The notes: generated from the sequence alone by a model not told the origin. 17,174 nt of DNA from Avoscillospira sp045652125 (GCA_045652125.1 JAZRTT010000009.1:1-17174), one strand, 5' to 3'; shown: positions 1 through 7,038, numbered from the stretch's first letter. Made by a program: numbers and translations.

Positions 1-798
1 ATCGCGGGAGGATCCGACGTTCTCGTACAGATGCGGGAAGGAAAGCGCGCGGGGAAGGAACTGATCTCCATCTATCTTGTGGACGAGCTCCGCGGGATCC
101 GGATCGATGAGGAAGAGAATATCCGTATCGGTTCCCTGACGAGTTTTTCCCATATTACAAAGGATCCCATCATTCAGAAATACATCAACGTTCTGGGTGA
201 AGCTGTCGATCAGGTCGGAGGACCGCAGATCCGCAACATCGGAACGATCGGCGGGAACACCTGCAACGGCGTCACCTCTGCCGACTCTGCTTCCACCCTG
301 TTCGCGTGGGACGCATTGGTGGAACTGACCGGCGAAAACGGGAAGCGGGTGCTCCCCATCCGGGATTTTTACATCAAAGCCGGCACGGTAGATTTGAGAC
401 CGGATGAAATTCAGACCGCCATTGTCATCCCCAAGGCCGCCTACGAAGGCTACCATGGTCACTATATCAAGTACGCCATGCGGGAAGCCATGGACATTGC
501 CACCACGGGCTGTTCCGTCAATGTAAAGCTGTCGGCAGACAAAAAGGTTATTGAGGACGTCCGCATCGCCTATGGCGTGGCCGGCCCCATCCCCATGCGT
601 GCCCCCTCTGCCGAAGCTGTTGCCAAAGGTCAGCCTGTCAGCAAGGAAACTGTGGAGGCTTTCGGAAATGCTGTGCTGGAGGACATCAATCCCAGAGACT
701 CCTGGCGTGCCAGCAAGGCCTTCCGTCAGCACATCGCTGTGGAGCTGGCAAAGCGCTGCCTGATTCAGTCCATTCTTTTGGCAGGAGGTGAAGTCTGA
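1..798 (+). CDS. xdhB: Xanthine dehydrogenase FAD-binding subunit (5' end cut off by window)
   Basis: This is the FAD subunit of a molybdenum hydroxylase, which passes electrons from the iron-sulfur subunit to NAD or another acceptor. The reading frame is open from base 1, so about 25-30 N-terminal residues lie outside the window; 265 residues are visible. The first visible residues, IAGGSDVLVQMREGK, contain the AGG[T/S]D FAD loop. The second FAD motif, NIGTIGGNTCNG, is encoded near 235-270. KYAMREAMDI and the near-terminal PRDSWRASKAFR closely resemble what I recall of E. coli XdhB. The stop overlaps the next start in TGATG, so the two subunits are translationally coupled. The molybdopterin subunit would be expected upstream, as in the E. 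coli xdhABC order. The exact substrate (xanthine, hypoxanthine or another purine) cannot be read from this subunit. Confidence 0.93.
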   Translation: MAGGSDVLVQMREGKRAGKELISIYLVDELRGIRIDEEENIRIGSLTSFSHITKDPIIQKYINVLGEAVDQVGGPQIRNIGTIGGNTCNGVTSADSASTLFAWDALVELTGENGKRVLPIRDFYIKAGTVDLRPDEIQTAIVIPKAAYEGYHGHYIKYAMREAMDIATTGCSVNVKLSADKKVIEDVRIAYGVAGPIPMRAPSAEAVAKGQPVSKETVEAFGNAVLEDINPRDSWRASKAFRQHIAVELAKRCLIQSILLAGGEV

Positions 799-1289
799 TG
801 GCACAGTTTAAGCAAATCACCTGCACCATCAACGGCAAAGAAGTCACCACCATGATAGATGTCAGGGCCAGTCTCACAGATCTTCTTCGCAACGATTTTC
901 GCCTGACCTCAGTCAAAAAAGGCTGTGAGGTGGGAGAGTGCGGTGCCTGCAACGTCATCATTGACGGTGAATGTTTTAATTCCTGCCTGTACCTGGCGGC
1001 TTGGGCAGACGGGAAATCCATCCGCACGTTGGAGGGGCTTCTTGGTCCCAACGGTGAGCTGTCCGATATTCAGCAGGCCTTTGTGGATGAGGCCGCCGTC
1101 CAATGCGGCTTCTGCACCCCCGGCTTTGTCATGACTGCCGTGGAGCTTTTGGAAACGGGAACGCTCTACACCGATGAGCAGCTGCGGAAACTCCTGTCCG
1201 GCCACCTGTGCCGCTGCACCGGCTACGAAAATATTCTGCGAGCCGTAAAAAAGACCATGTACAAACGGCTTGGTCTGGAACTGAAGTAA
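798..1289 (+). CDS. xdhC: Xanthine dehydrogenase iron-sulfur subunit, 2x[2Fe-2S]
   Basis: This 163-residue protein is the electron-transfer subunit carrying two [2Fe-2S] clusters. The plant-ferredoxin-type cluster is bound by C43, C48, C51 and C63 (CEVGECGAC, then C63 in NSCLYL). The second cluster, in the helical C-terminal domain, uses C103 and C106 (QCGFCTPG) with C138 and C140 (HLCRCTGY). Length and all eight ligands match the small subunit of xanthine dehydrogenase and the wider CoxS/XdhC family. The ATG overlaps the xdhB stop by one base. The gene is called xdhC in the E. coli sense (iron-sulfur subunit), not the unrelated XdhC maturation chaperone. Related nicotinate or CO dehydrogenase small subunits share the fold, but the neighbouring XdhB-like subunit favours the purine family. 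Confidence 0.94.
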   Translation: MAQFKQITCTINGKEVTTMIDVRASLTDLLRNDFRLTSVKKGCEVGECGACNVIIDGECFNSCLYLAAWADGKSIRTLEGLLGPNGELSDIQQAFVDEAAVQCGFCTPGFVMTAVELLETGTLYTDEQLRKLLSGHLCRCTGYENILRAVKKTMYKRLGLELK

Positions 1290-1305
1290 GGAAAGGGCAG
1301 TGACC

Positions 1306-1938
1306 ATGACACGGCTCTACGCATTGGATGTCCGCCAAGCTCCTTGGCGGACACTCCTGCCAAAGCTGCCGGCTTACCGGCAAGAAAAAGTAAATACCCT
1401 CCGCCGGGAGGAAGATCAGGCCCGCTCCGCAGGTGCAGGCTGGCTTCTGCAATATGCCCTCAGGCAGGCAGGGGTACAGGACCCGGTGTTTGCTGAAACG
1501 GATCTGGGCAAGCCCTATCTGGAAAATTACCCGGATATCCATTTTTCTCTCAGCCACAGCGGCCATTGGGCAGTCTGTGCTGTGGGCAATGCCCCTTTGG
1601 GCGTAGATGTGGAGCAGCCCCGCTGCACCATGGAGATCGGAAAGCGGTTTTTCCGCCCGGATGAACTGCCGGAAACAGAGGACAAGGACTTTCTCCTCCG
1701 TCTATGGACGGCAAAAGAGGCCTTTTTGAAGGCCATTGGCACCGGTTTGACCGTCTCTCCTGACAGTTTTCGCGTGATTTTAAGCCAAAACGAAGCGGTT
1801 TTGGACCAAAATTTATCGGAATTTTCCTTTTTATTGCAGGAATTTTCCCTTGGAGAGAGCAGAATCTGCCTCTGCACCACAGAAAAGGCCATACAATTAG
1901 AGAAAATAAAGGCTCCCCTTGAGGGGAGCTGTCGCTGA
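1306..1938 (+). CDS. 4'-phosphopantetheinyl transferase, Sfp type
   Basis: This enzyme moves the phosphopantetheine arm of CoA onto a serine of carrier proteins. About 210 residues are encoded, the usual size of Sfp-type enzymes. Signatures are DIHFSLSHSGHWAVCAV (residues 77-93), the magnesium motif GVDVEQ (99-104; D101 and E103), and WTAKEAFLKAIGTG (134-147) with E138 and K142. I prefer ATG 1306 over GTG 1300 because AAGGAAAGGG at 1288-1297 sits about 8 bases upstream of the ATG but too close to the GTG. It follows xdhC by 16 bases and probably shares its transcript. The last nine residues (KAPLEGSCR) and the TGA stop are encoded inside the palindromic element at 1908-2036, so the native C-terminus may have been replaced when that element inserted. 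Its carrier-protein partner is not in view. Confidence 0.88.
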   Translation: MTRLYALDVRQAPWRTLLPKLPAYRQEKVNTLRREEDQARSAGAGWLLQYALRQAGVQDPVFAETDLGKPYLENYPDIHFSLSHSGHWAVCAVGNAPLGVDVEQPRCTMEIGKRFFRPDELPETEDKDFLLRLWTAKEAFLKAIGTGLTVSPDSFRVILSQNEAVLDQNLSEFSFLLQEFSLGESRICLCTTEKAIQLEKIKAPLEGSCR

Positions 1939-2036
1939 AAGCGACTGAGAGGTGGTGCTGGCATTTTCAATCCTGCCTGCAACCACCTCTCCGTCATTTG
2001 CTTCGCAAATGCCACCTCCCCTCAAGGGGAGGCTTT
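1908..2036. repeat. Palindromic MITE-like repeat element, 129 bp
   Basis: The outer arms, 1908-1928 and 2016-2036, are inverted copies matching at 20 of 21 positions. Each contains its own CTCCCC-(TTGA or TCAA)-GGGGAG hairpin. Nested inside are a second inverted pair, GAGAGGTGG (1947-1955) with CCACCTCTC (1983-1991), and two small hairpins: GTCGC-TGAAA-GCGAC (1931-1945) and CATTTGC-TTC-GCAAATG (1995-2011). It has no coding capacity. The left arm encodes the end of the transferase gene. The right arm ends two bases before the stop codon of the convergent minus-strand gene. With T-rich sequence following, it probably also acts as a terminator. From memory, CTCCCCTTGAGGGGAG repeats are common in gut Clostridia genomes; that was not checked here. 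Confidence 0.8.
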
Positions 2037-2037
2037 T

Positions 2038-2310
2038 TCATTTTCTTTTAGAAATCAACGGAAGACCATTGAGCAAAACAGACGCAATCGTCAGCACCCA
2101 CAGCACTTTGGAGATATTAGCTGTATCCATTAACGCAGACCAGTCCTCTGCTAGAACCCAACGGTTTGTCAGACTTTGAAAGGCGCACAGGGTTAATGCA
2201 GTCAAGGACAGACTTGCAAACCGGAACCATGCGCCATTCTTTCCCAAAAGTGTCCAAATCAGATTCAAAAGCATCGTTATGACTGCCGCACTTCCAAATA
2301 GAATCCACAT
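2038..2310 (-). CDS. Small three-helix membrane protein, function unknown
   Basis: This is a 90-residue protein with three hydrophobic stretches, at about residues 2-22, 31-48 and 67-87, and a basic end (SKRK). The start chosen is ATG at 2310 because AGGAGG (2318-2323 on the complement) lies 7 bases upstream. A longer frame reaching into the neighbouring gene has no comparable signal. It begins 14 bases after the YfcE-like gene ends, so the two are probably cotranscribed. I do not recognise a family. The charged loop between helices 2 and 3 carries NRWVLAEDW. The stop codon TGA (2038-2040) sits directly against the palindromic repeat. It is most likely a small integral membrane protein. Confidence 0.7.
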   Translation of the reverse strand: MWILFGSAAVITMLLNLIWTLLGKNGAWFRFASLSLTALTLCAFQSLTNRWVLAEDWSALMDTANISKVLWVLTIASVLLNGLPLISKRK

Positions 2311-2324
2311 GACATTCCCTCCTG

Positions 2325-2870
2325 TCAACCCATTTTGTGTTCCATTTTGACTGCGCCATCTAAATCCTTCCAGAGGAAAGTTCCGTCCTCCAGTATCATA
2401 TACCCGTGCCAGCTTCCCTCTTTGGGGATGGAAACAGACCCCGGGTTCAAATACCACCAGCCGTCATGTTCCACGCACTTGGGCAGATGGGTGTGGCCGG
2501 TGAGCAAAATATCCCCTTTTTGCAGCTTGGGCGGCTCGTTTTCCGAAAACAAATGGCCGTGAGTGACATATAAAGTCCTTCCCTGCTCAAAAAGCACGCA
2601 GTAGTCCGCCATTACCGGGAAGGACAACACCATCTGGTCCACTTCCGCCTCACAATTGCCCCGAACACACAATATCTTGTGTGCCAGAGGGTTGAGCATT
2701 TCAATCACTGCCTTGGGATCATAGTCCCGGGGCAGATCATTTCTGGGGCCATGATAGAGGATATCTCCCAGAAGCAAGAGCTTGTCCGGAGCCTCTGTTT
2801 CCAAGGCTTTCAGCAGTTTTTCCATATAGTATCGGGACCCGTGGAGGTCCGATGCAATCATGATTTTCAT
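2325..2870 (-). CDS. yfcE: Phosphodiesterase, YfcE/MJ0936 metallophosphoesterase family
   Basis: This 181-residue calcineurin-like phosphoesterase is close to the roughly 184 residues of E. coli YfcE. The dinuclear metal site is visible in order: D8-H10 (ASDLHG), GD at 35-36 (LLLLGDILYHGP), GNCE at 71-74, THGH at 103-106 and GHTH at 125-128. Family members hydrolyse phosphodiester model substrates in vitro with manganese; the physiological substrate is unsettled. The start is ATG at 2870, which begins at the first metal motif strand (MKIMIASDLHG) and is preceded by a purine-rich AAAGGGGGAA. Eighteen extra residues possible upstream look non-native. A promoter facing this gene is seen at 2896-2924. 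The small membrane-protein gene follows after 14 bases. Confidence 0.9.
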   Translation of the reverse strand: MKIMIASDLHGSRYYMEKLLKALETEAPDKLLLLGDILYHGPRNDLPRDYDPKAVIEMLNPLAHKILCVRGNCEAEVDQMVLSFPVMADYCVLFEQGRTLYVTHGHLFSENEPPKLQKGDILLTGHTHLPKCVEHDGWWYLNPGSVSIPKEGSWHGYMILEDGTFLWKDLDGAVKMEHKMG

Positions 2871-2895
2871 GGTGTTTCCCCCTTTGTTTGGTTTC

Positions 2896-2924
2896 ATTTT
2901 ATCATGGTTTCCCGATTTTTGCAA
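2896..2924 (-). promoter_or_regulatory. Sigma-70-type promoter for the yfcE pair
   Basis: Read on the minus strand: -35 TTGCAA (2919-2924), a 17-base spacer, then an extended -10 TGATAAAAT with hexamer TAAAAT (2896-2901). It faces the yfcE start at 2870. The first NrdR-like box lies 12 bases upstream of this -35. Confidence 0.6.
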
Positions 2925-2935
2925 ATTTCAAAAAA

Positions 2936-2951
2936 ACACAATATATTGTGA
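2936..2951. promoter_or_regulatory. NrdR box 1
   Basis: ACACAATATATTGTGA matches 15 of 16 positions of the published NrdR consensus as I recall it (acaCwAtATaTwGtgt) and contains a perfect 14-bp palindrome (2937-2950). NrdR is the ATP/dATP-sensing repressor of ribonucleotide reductase genes. The box lies upstream of the -35 of the nrdG promoter. Confidence 0.78.
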
Positions 2952-2961
2952 AAATTAATGC

Positions 2962-2989
2962 TTGACTTTCCCATATTTAGTGATATACT
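2962..2989 (+). promoter_or_regulatory. Promoter of nrdG-nrdD-trxB
   Basis: -35 TTGACT (2962-2967), a 16-base spacer, then extended -10 TGATATACT with hexamer TATACT (2984-2989). The nrdG start follows 35 bases after the -10. The spacer coincides exactly with the second NrdR-like box, so repressor and polymerase could not both bind. Confidence 0.78.
2968..2983. promoter_or_regulatory. NrdR box 2
   Basis: TTCCCATATTTAGTGA keeps the core C, A-T-A-T and T-A-G-T-G positions of the NrdR consensus. It is weaker than box 1. Its centre lies 32 bp from that of box 1, about three helical turns, the usual spacing of paired NrdR boxes. Confidence 0.68.
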
Positions 2990-3024
2990 GATATCTGAAC
3001 CCACCTTTTGGAAGGAGACTTCTT

Positions 3025-3711
3025 ATGGACGCAGCCGGACTGCAAAAGCTGACTCTGCTGGACTATCCGGGTAAGTTGGCATGTACCGTATTTTTCCCCG
3101 GCTGTAATCTGCGGTGTCCTTTCTGCCACAATGCCTCTTTGGTTTTACCGGAGCGACCCAAGCCGATCATTCCTCAGGAGGAACTGCTGGACTTTCTGAA
3201 AGGACGAACCGGCAAACTGGATGGGGTCTGTATCACCGGCGGTGAACCCACCCTGTACCGAGAGCTTCCGGATTTGCTGAAGGCCATCAAAGAGCTTGGC
3301 TTCTGCGTAAAGCTGGACACCAACGGCACCCGTCCTGAGGTCCTGAAGGCTCTGCTGGAAGAAGGCCTTGTGGACTACGTGGCCATGGATATCAAAAACA
3401 GTCCGGACAAGTACCCCCTGACCTGCGGCGGTATGGATTTTCTGCCTCAGGTGCAGGAAAGTGTTTCCCTGCTGGAGCAGTCGGCTGTGGAGCATGAATT
3501 CCGCACCACCGTCCTGCACCCCTACCACACACCGGAGGACATGGCCTCTATCGGCCAATGGCTTTCCGGCACCAAGCACTATTTCATTCAGCAATTTGTG
3601 GATTCGGGAGACCTGATCGGACAGGGTCATCCCCTCTCCCATGAGGAGCTGCAGGCTTTGCTGCAAGCTGTTCGACCCTACATTCCCGCCGCCGTGCTAC
3701 GGGGCGTATAA
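3025..3711 (+). CDS. nrdG: Anaerobic ribonucleotide reductase-activating protein (radical SAM)
   Basis: This enzyme cleaves S-adenosylmethionine to make the glycyl radical on NrdD. The 228-residue protein carries the radical-SAM cluster motif C27-x3-C31-x2-C34 (GCNLRCPFCHN), preceded by DYPGKLACTVFFPG, and a SAM-binding TGGEP at 71-75. It belongs to the longer NrdG form (E. coli NrdG has about 154 residues). The start at 3025 has GGAAGGAG 7 bases upstream. nrdG precedes nrdD, the reverse of the E. coli order, with 19 bases between them, so they should be cotranscribed. A general pyruvate formate-lyase activase is a less likely alternative, given the direct linkage to nrdD. Transcription is predicted to be under NrdR control. 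Confidence 0.92.
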   Translation: MDAAGLQKLTLLDYPGKLACTVFFPGCNLRCPFCHNASLVLPERPKPIIPQEELLDFLKGRTGKLDGVCITGGEPTLYRELPDLLKAIKELGFCVKLDTNGTRPEVLKALLEEGLVDYVAMDIKNSPDKYPLTCGGMDFLPQVQESVSLLEQSAVEHEFRTTVLHPYHTPEDMASIGQWLSGTKHYFIQQFVDSGDLIGQGHPLSHEELQALLQAVRPYIPAAVLRGV

Positions 3712-3730
3712 AGAGAAAAGGAGAACCATT

Positions 3731-6070
3731 ATGTATCAGGTAGTGAAACGCGACGGACGTTCCGTTGACTTCAATCTCACCCGCATTTCCAACGCCATTA
3801 CCAAGGCCTTTGATGCCACCGGCATCCCCTACAGCCCCGATGTGATCAACCTTCTGTCCCTGCAGGTCACAGCAGATTTTTCTTCCAAGGTGCAGAACGA
3901 TCTGGTAGAAGTGGAAGCCATCCAGGACAGCGTAGAAGCTGTCCTCCAGCGCACCGGCTATGCCGATGTGGCCAAGGCCTACATCCTCTACCGGAAAAAC
4001 CGGGAAAAGCTCCGCAATATGTCCTCCACCATTCTGGACTACAAGGGTCTGGTGGACAGCTACCTGAAGGTAGCCGACTGGCGTGTGAAGGAGAATTCCA
4101 CCGTCACCTACTCCGTGGGCGGTCTGATTCTGTCCAATTCCGGTGCCATCACCGCCAACTACTGGCTCAGCGAGATCTATGATGAGGAGATCGCCAATGC
4201 CCACCGCAATGCCGATATCCACCTCCACGACCTGTCCATGCTCACCGGCTACTGTGCCGGCTGGAGTTTGAAACAGCTCATTCAGGAGGGTCTCGGCGGC
4301 GTTCCCGGCAAGATCACCTCTGCCCCGGCCAAGCATCTGGCCACCCTCTGCAACCAGATGGTCAACTTCCTTGGCATTATGCAGAACGAATGGGCCGGCG
4401 CACAGGCTTTCTCCAGCTTTGATACCTATCTGGCTCCCTTTGTCAAAGCCGACAATCTGGAATACGAGGACGTGAAGCACTGCATCGAGAGCTTCATCTA
4501 TGGTGTCAATACTCCCAGCCGTTGGGGTACCCAGGCACCCTTCTCCAATATCACGCTGGACTGGACCGTTCCTGCGGACCTGGCCGATCAGCCCTGTATC
4601 ATCGGCGGCAAGCCTCAGAACTTCACCTACGGTGACTGCAAAAAAGAGATGGACATGGTCAACCGGGCCTTTATTGAAGTCATGATCGAAGGCGATGCCA
4701 ACGGCCGCGGCTTCCAGTACCCCATCCCCACCTACTCTATCACCCGGGGCTTTGCCTGGGGCGACACAGAAAACAACAGGCTTCTGTTTGAAATGACCGC
4801 CAAGTACGGCACGCCCTACTTCTCCAACTACATCAACTCCGACATGGAACCCAGCGATGTGCGCAGTATGTGCTGCCGTCTGCGTCTGGACCTGCGGGAA
4901 CTGAGAAAAAAGAGCGGCGGCTTCTTCGGCAGCGGCGAATCCACCGGCAGTGTGGGCGTTGTCACCATCAATATGCCCCGCATTGCATATTTGGCCAAGG
5001 ATGAGGCAGACTTCTATAAGAGGCTGGATCATCTCATGGACCTTTCCGCCCGCAGCCTGAAAACCAAACGGGAGACCATCACCAAGTTCCTCCATGAAGG
5101 CCTGTATCCCTATACCTACCGCTATCTGGGCAGTTTCGACAATCACTTCTCCACCATTGGATTGCTGGGTATGAACGAAGTCGGTCTCAACGCCAAGTGG
5201 CTGCAAAAGGATCTGACCCACAAGGAAACGCAGGACTTCACCGTGGAAGTGCTGAACCATATGCGGGAGCGTCTGTCCGACTACCAGGAACTGTACGGCG
5301 ACCTGTACAATCTGGAAGCCACCCCTGCCGAGTCCACCTCCTACCGTCTGGCCAAACACGACAAGAAGCATTATCCCGACATCATCACCGCTCACGAGGG
5401 TGCTACCCCCTACTACACCAACTCCAGCCACCTGCCTGTTGGCTTCACAGAGGACGTGTTCGAAGCTCTGGACATTCAGGATCGGCTCCAGCCTCTGTAC
5501 ACCTCCGGCACCGTGTTCCACACCTTCCTCGGCGAAAAGCTTCCCAGCTGGAAGTCCGCCGCAGAACTGGTACGGAAGATCGCTGAAAATTATCAGCTCC
5601 CCTACTACACCATGTCCCCCACCTATTCCGTTTGTGCCGACCACGGCTACATTTCCGGTGAGCAATATACCTGCCCCATCTGCGGCAAAAAGACCGAGGT
5701 CTACAGCCGTATCACCGGCTACTACCGTCCGGTGCAGAACTGGAACGACGGCAAGTCGCAGGAGTTCCTGGACCGCAAGACCTATCACACCAACGGCAAG
5801 CCCGGTGTTGTGGGCACTTCCGCTCTGAAGGTCAGCTGCGAGCCCGTGGCAAGCACCGCCGAAACCTTGCTGTTTGTCACCAAGACCTGCCCCAACTGCC
5901 GCATAGTCAAGCCTCTGCTGGACAAGGCCGGCGTTGCCTATGAGATCGTAGACGCCGAAGAGCAGGCAGAGCTGGCCAAGGCATATCAGCTCCGTCAGGC
6001 TCCCACTTTGGTCGCCAACGGCAAGGTCTATGCCGGCGTGGCCGCCATCAAGGAATTTTTGAAGCATTAA
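3731..6070 (+). CDS. nrdD: Anaerobic (class III) ribonucleoside-triphosphate reductase with fused C-terminal thioredoxin-like domain
   Basis: This glycyl-radical enzyme reduces NTPs to dNTPs without oxygen. It has 779 residues from ATG 3731, with AAAAGGAG 7 bases upstream; a 30-residue upstream extension is rejected. Domains in order: an ATP-cone (about 3-92, VVKRDGRSVDFNLTRI), the catalytic barrel with cysteines C175 (GYCAGW) and C381/C382 (SMCCRL), a metal site C635-x2-H638 with C648-x2-C651, and the radical loop RITGYYRP with G663. Most class III enzymes end about 30 residues after the radical glycine. This one continues for about 115 residues: a linker, then a roughly 70-residue thioredoxin/glutaredoxin-like domain with C720-P-N-C723 (LLFVTKTCPNCR) and a cis-proline motif QAPTLVANG. 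The fused domain probably acts as an internal reductant. The metal site shows three Cys and one His rather than four Cys. trxB follows. Confidence 0.95.
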   Translation: MYQVVKRDGRSVDFNLTRISNAITKAFDATGIPYSPDVINLLSLQVTADFSSKVQNDLVEVEAIQDSVEAVLQRTGYADVAKAYILYRKNREKLRNMSSTILDYKGLVDSYLKVADWRVKENSTVTYSVGGLILSNSGAITANYWLSEIYDEEIANAHRNADIHLHDLSMLTGYCAGWSLKQLIQEGLGGVPGKITSAPAKHLATLCNQMVNFLGIMQNEWAGAQAFSSFDTYLAPFVKADNLEYEDVKHCIESFIYGVNTPSRWGTQAPFSNITLDWTVPADLADQPCIIGGKPQNFTYGDCKKEMDMVNRAFIEVMIEGDANGRGFQYPIPTYSITRGFAWGDTENNRLLFEMTAKYGTPYFSNYINSDMEPSDVRSMCCRLRLDLRELRKKSGGFFGSGESTGSVGVVTINMPRIAYLAKDEADFYKRLDHLMDLSARSLKTKRETITKFLHEGLYPYTYRYLGSFDNHFSTIGLLGMNEVGLNAKWLQKDLTHKETQDFTVEVLNHMRERLSDYQELYGDLYNLEATPAESTSYRLAKHDKKHYPDIITAHEGATPYYTNSSHLPVGFTEDVFEALDIQDRLQPLYTSGTVFHTFLGEKLPSWKSAAELVRKIAENYQLPYYTMSPTYSVCADHGYISGEQYTCPICGKKTEVYSRITGYYRPVQNWNDGKSQEFLDRKTYHTNGKPGVVGTSALKVSCEPVASTAETLLFVTKTCPNCRIVKPLLDKAGVAYEIVDAEEQAELAKAYQLRQAPTLVANGKVYAGVAAIKEFLKH

Positions 6071-6076
6071 GCGTTT

Positions 6077-6109
6077 GGAACGCCACGCCAACGGATGGCG
6101 TGGCGTTCC
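6077..6109 (+). other. Perfect 14-bp hairpin between nrdD and trxB
   Basis: The stem is GGAACGCCACGCCA (6077-6090), the loop ACGGA, and the other arm TGGCGTGGCGTTCC (6096-6109) is perfectly complementary. No T-tract follows, so it is not a standard terminator. It lies 8 bases before the trxB ribosome binding site (6118-6123). Likely roles are an mRNA stabiliser, a processing site, or partial attenuation that lowers trxB relative to nrdD. Confidence 0.7.
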
Positions 6110-6129
6110 CACCTTCAGGAGGATCATCT

Positions 6130-7038
6130 ATGACCGATATTTTGATCATCGGCGGCGGCCCTGCCGGACTGACAGCCGCCATTTATGCCGCAAGAGCCGG
6201 AAAAACCGTCACCGTCTGCGAGCAGGAGAGCTTCGGCGGCCAGATCACCCAGTCCCACAAGGTGGACAACTACCCGGCTCTGCCGGGAGTCAGCGGCATA
6301 GAGCTGGGTGACCGCCTCTGCGAGCAGGCCACCAATGCCGGTGCCAATGTGGAATTTGCCGCCGTTTCCGCCCTGAACCGGAAAGCAGACGGCACCTTCA
6401 CCGTCCAGACAGACGACGGGGAGCTTCATGCCAGAGCCGTCATCTTTGCCGCCGGTGCCAAACCACGCCCGATGGGTGTGGAGCGGGAGCAGGAGCTGAC
6501 CGGAAACGGTGTCGGCTACTGCGCCCTGTGCGACGGCGCTTTCTTCCGGGATAAGGATGTGGCTGTGGTCGGCGGCGGCAACACCGCTTTCTCCGACGCG
6601 TTGTTTCTGGCCTCTGTCTGCAAAACCGTGACCCTTGTCCATCGGCGGGCAGGCTTCCGGGCGGAAATGCCCCTGATCGAAGCCGTCAAAAAAGCGGAGA
6701 ACATCCGCATCCTGACCCCTTACACCGTTTCCGGTCTGGTGGGAGAAACTACGCTGGAAGCACTGACCCTGCGCCATAGTGAAACCGGCGAAACCACCAC
6801 CCTGCCTGTGGACGGCGTTTTCGTGGCTCTTGGCCGCGTGCCGGACTGCTCACTGGTTGCTCCCTACGTGGATCTGGATTCGCAGGGTTTCATCGCCGCC
6901 GGCGAGGACTGCCGTACCAAAACCCCCGGCCTCTATGTGGCCGGTGACTGCCGGGCCAAGGCTGTCCGCCAGTTGACCACCGCCGTGGCCGACGGTACCG
7001 TAGCCGCTACCCTGGCCTGCGAAGATCTGAATCAATAA
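6130..7038 (+). CDS. trxB: Thioredoxin reductase (NADPH type)
   Basis: This FAD enzyme reduces thioredoxin-like proteins with NADPH. It has 302 residues, a typical low-Mr thioredoxin reductase length, and starts at ATG 6130 behind AGGAGG (6118-6123). It shows the FAD loop GGGPAGL (8-14), redox pair C131-A-L-C134 in GVGYCALCDGAFF, second nucleotide loop GGGNTAFSDA (148-157), the NADPH signature HRRAGFRAE (171-179), and the FAD-contacting AGDCRAK with RQLTTAVADG (271-289). The redox pair reads CALC where many members have CATC or CAVC. It is the third gene of the nrd unit, 59 bases after nrdD. The position suggests it reduces the thioredoxin-like domain fused to NrdD, although a genome-wide thioredoxin partner is equally compatible with the sequence. 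Confidence 0.93.
   Translation: MTDILIIGGGPAGLTAAIYAARAGKTVTVCEQESFGGQITQSHKVDNYPALPGVSGIELGDRLCEQATNAGANVEFAAVSALNRKADGTFTVQTDDGELHARAVIFAAGAKPRPMGVEREQELTGNGVGYCALCDGAFFRDKDVAVVGGGNTAFSDALFLASVCKTVTLVHRRAGFRAEMPLIEAVKKAENIRILTPYTVSGLVGETTLEALTLRHSETGETTTLPVDGVFVALGRVPDCSLVAPYVDLDSQGFIAAGEDCRTKTPGLYVAGDCRAKAVRQLTTAVADGTVAATLACEDLNQ

Noticed and set aside
1300..1305. GTG start two codons upstream for the phosphopantetheinyl transferase
   Set aside because: The ribosome binding site AAGGAAAGGG would be only 2-3 bases away. ATG 1306 has the normal spacing.
3641..3730. Upstream extension of nrdD into nrdG
   Set aside because: The extra 30 residues come from the nrdG 3' end in another frame. 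ATG 3731 has a good ribosome binding site and begins the ATP-cone.
3584..6127. An 847-codon open frame on the strand opposite nrdD
   Set aside because: It is a shadow of nrdD codon usage. The translation is low-complexity (rich in Gly, Val, His), has no recognisable domain, and nrdD itself is certain.
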